Shown here piece after piece: positions 63,617 through 64,000 of a DNA stretch of 64,000 bases. The translations under genes and the position numbers were made by a program. This stretch comes from Leptospira abararensis (lineage in GTDB: Bacteria > Spirochaetota > Leptospiria > Leptospirales > Leptospiraceae). Below the pieces are notes generated by a model that saw only the letters and a list, made by a program, of their open reading frames with translations, had not been told where the DNA came from and made no database searches. Position 1 is the stretch's first letter. Every line of letters begins with the position of its first letter. The stretch spans positions 1 to 64,000 of the forward strand of contig NZ_JAFFPR010000007.1 of assembly GCF_016918735.1 (NCBI RefSeq), in the 5' to 3' direction.

Positions 63617-64000
63617 CTACCCTGCTTTTTTCATGAGTAGATCTGTGGCTGCTTTTAGCACCGCAGAGGTCAGCTGTTTGCCACCAATCATTCGAGCAAG
63701 CTCCCTTTTCCTTTCCTCAAAGTCGAGAATCGATGCAAAGGACACAGTCCTTCCACTTTCTTGCCGTTTTTCGATCTTAATTTGGTGATCTCCTGCTGCA
63801 GCCACCTGCTGAGTATGTGTAATCAACAGAATTTGCGAGTTTCGTGCTAGTTTTTTAAGCTTTGTTGCCATTGCTTCTGCCGCTTCACCCCCGAGTCCAG
63901 TATCCACCTCATCCAAAACCAACATTTGGGGAGAGGGAGCTTGTTTTCCGAGAACACTTCGAAGGGCAAGCATCACCCGAGATAATTCTCCACCGGAAGC
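63617..64000 (-). CDS. recN: DNA repair protein RecN, C-terminal part (cut by window)
   Basis: The final 127 codons of RecN, an SMC-like repair ATPase. The window edge cuts it; the visible part includes the ABC signature ASGGELSRVMLAL, Walker B MLVLDEVDTGLGG and the switch histidine region LLITHTQQVA. The 5' end lies beyond 64000. Same direction as tolQ, 75 bases upstream. Confidence 0.93.
   Translation of the reverse strand, partial: ASGGELSRVMLALRSVLGKQAPSPQMLVLDEVDTGLGGEAAEAMATKLKKLARNSQILLITHTQQVAAAGDHQIKIEKRQESGRTVSFASILDFEERKRELARMIGGKQLTSAVLKAATDLLMKKAG

Overview
The window looks like chromosomal DNA of a Leptospira-type spirochaete. The evidence is the roughly 40% GC (judged by eye), many lipoproteins with loose spirochaetal lipoboxes, frequent TTG starts, LPS genes (kdsA, lptA/B/C, split rfaE1/rfaE2), a B12-dependent ribonucleotide reductase and an HPr/HPr-kinase pair without visible sugar-PTS genes. 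I cannot assign a species from sequence alone. No phage, IS element or CRISPR array was seen. Almost everything lies on the minus strand in long, tightly packed operons.

Left end (1-8 kb), the most accessory-like part: two repeat-built lipoproteins (six NHL-like repeats; seven short W/GNGLF repeats) that share a related upstream sequence; an ArsR regulator overlapping an AHSA1/SRPBCC gene; a 42-residue basic small protein behind a near-consensus sigma-70 promoter; a Baeyer-Villiger-type flavin monooxygenase with a clean terminator; a lipoprotein; and an L,D-transpeptidase just downstream of tRNA-Asn.

8-25.5 kb: nrdJ stands alone on the plus strand. A complete type II secretion operon follows in the order C-D-E-F-G-H-I-J-K-L-M-N (transcribed right to left), preceded by a LysM/M23 peptidase and a small lipoprotein. 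The prepilin peptidase gene (gspO) is not in the window.

25.5-50.6 kb: comM on the plus strand, then about 23.5 kb of minus-strand genes. In transcription order these are rfaE1-rfaE2-pyrG-kdsA-lptC-lptA-lptB-rpoN-hprK-ptsH-ntrY-ntrX-(UDG-like)-priA-fmt-(PASTA)-rpe-rpsP-khpA-rimM-trmD-rplS-rnhB-(FhlO-like)-(FhlP-like)-(HD-GYP)-yraN-(hypothetical). This merges the lpt/rpoN/HPr block known from proteobacteria with the rpsP-rimM-trmD-rplS-rnhB-ylqG-ylqH block known from Bacillus.

50.6-64 kb: a LON-domain protein, an acyl-CoA synthetase with its own terminator, a TlpA-like thiol-disulfide lipoprotein, a glycosyltransferase, a CysQ/IMPase phosphatase, pcrA, bamA, tolR and tolQ, and the 3' end of recN cut by the window edge.

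There is no single obviously new system. The most interesting points are residue-level departures inside familiar genes (an NtrX without GAFTGA, an HD-GYP protein without its HD histidine, a UDG-fold protein without catalytic motifs, rnhB without a normal start codon), the small promoter-driven basic protein, and the FhlO/FhlP pair in a ribosomal operon.
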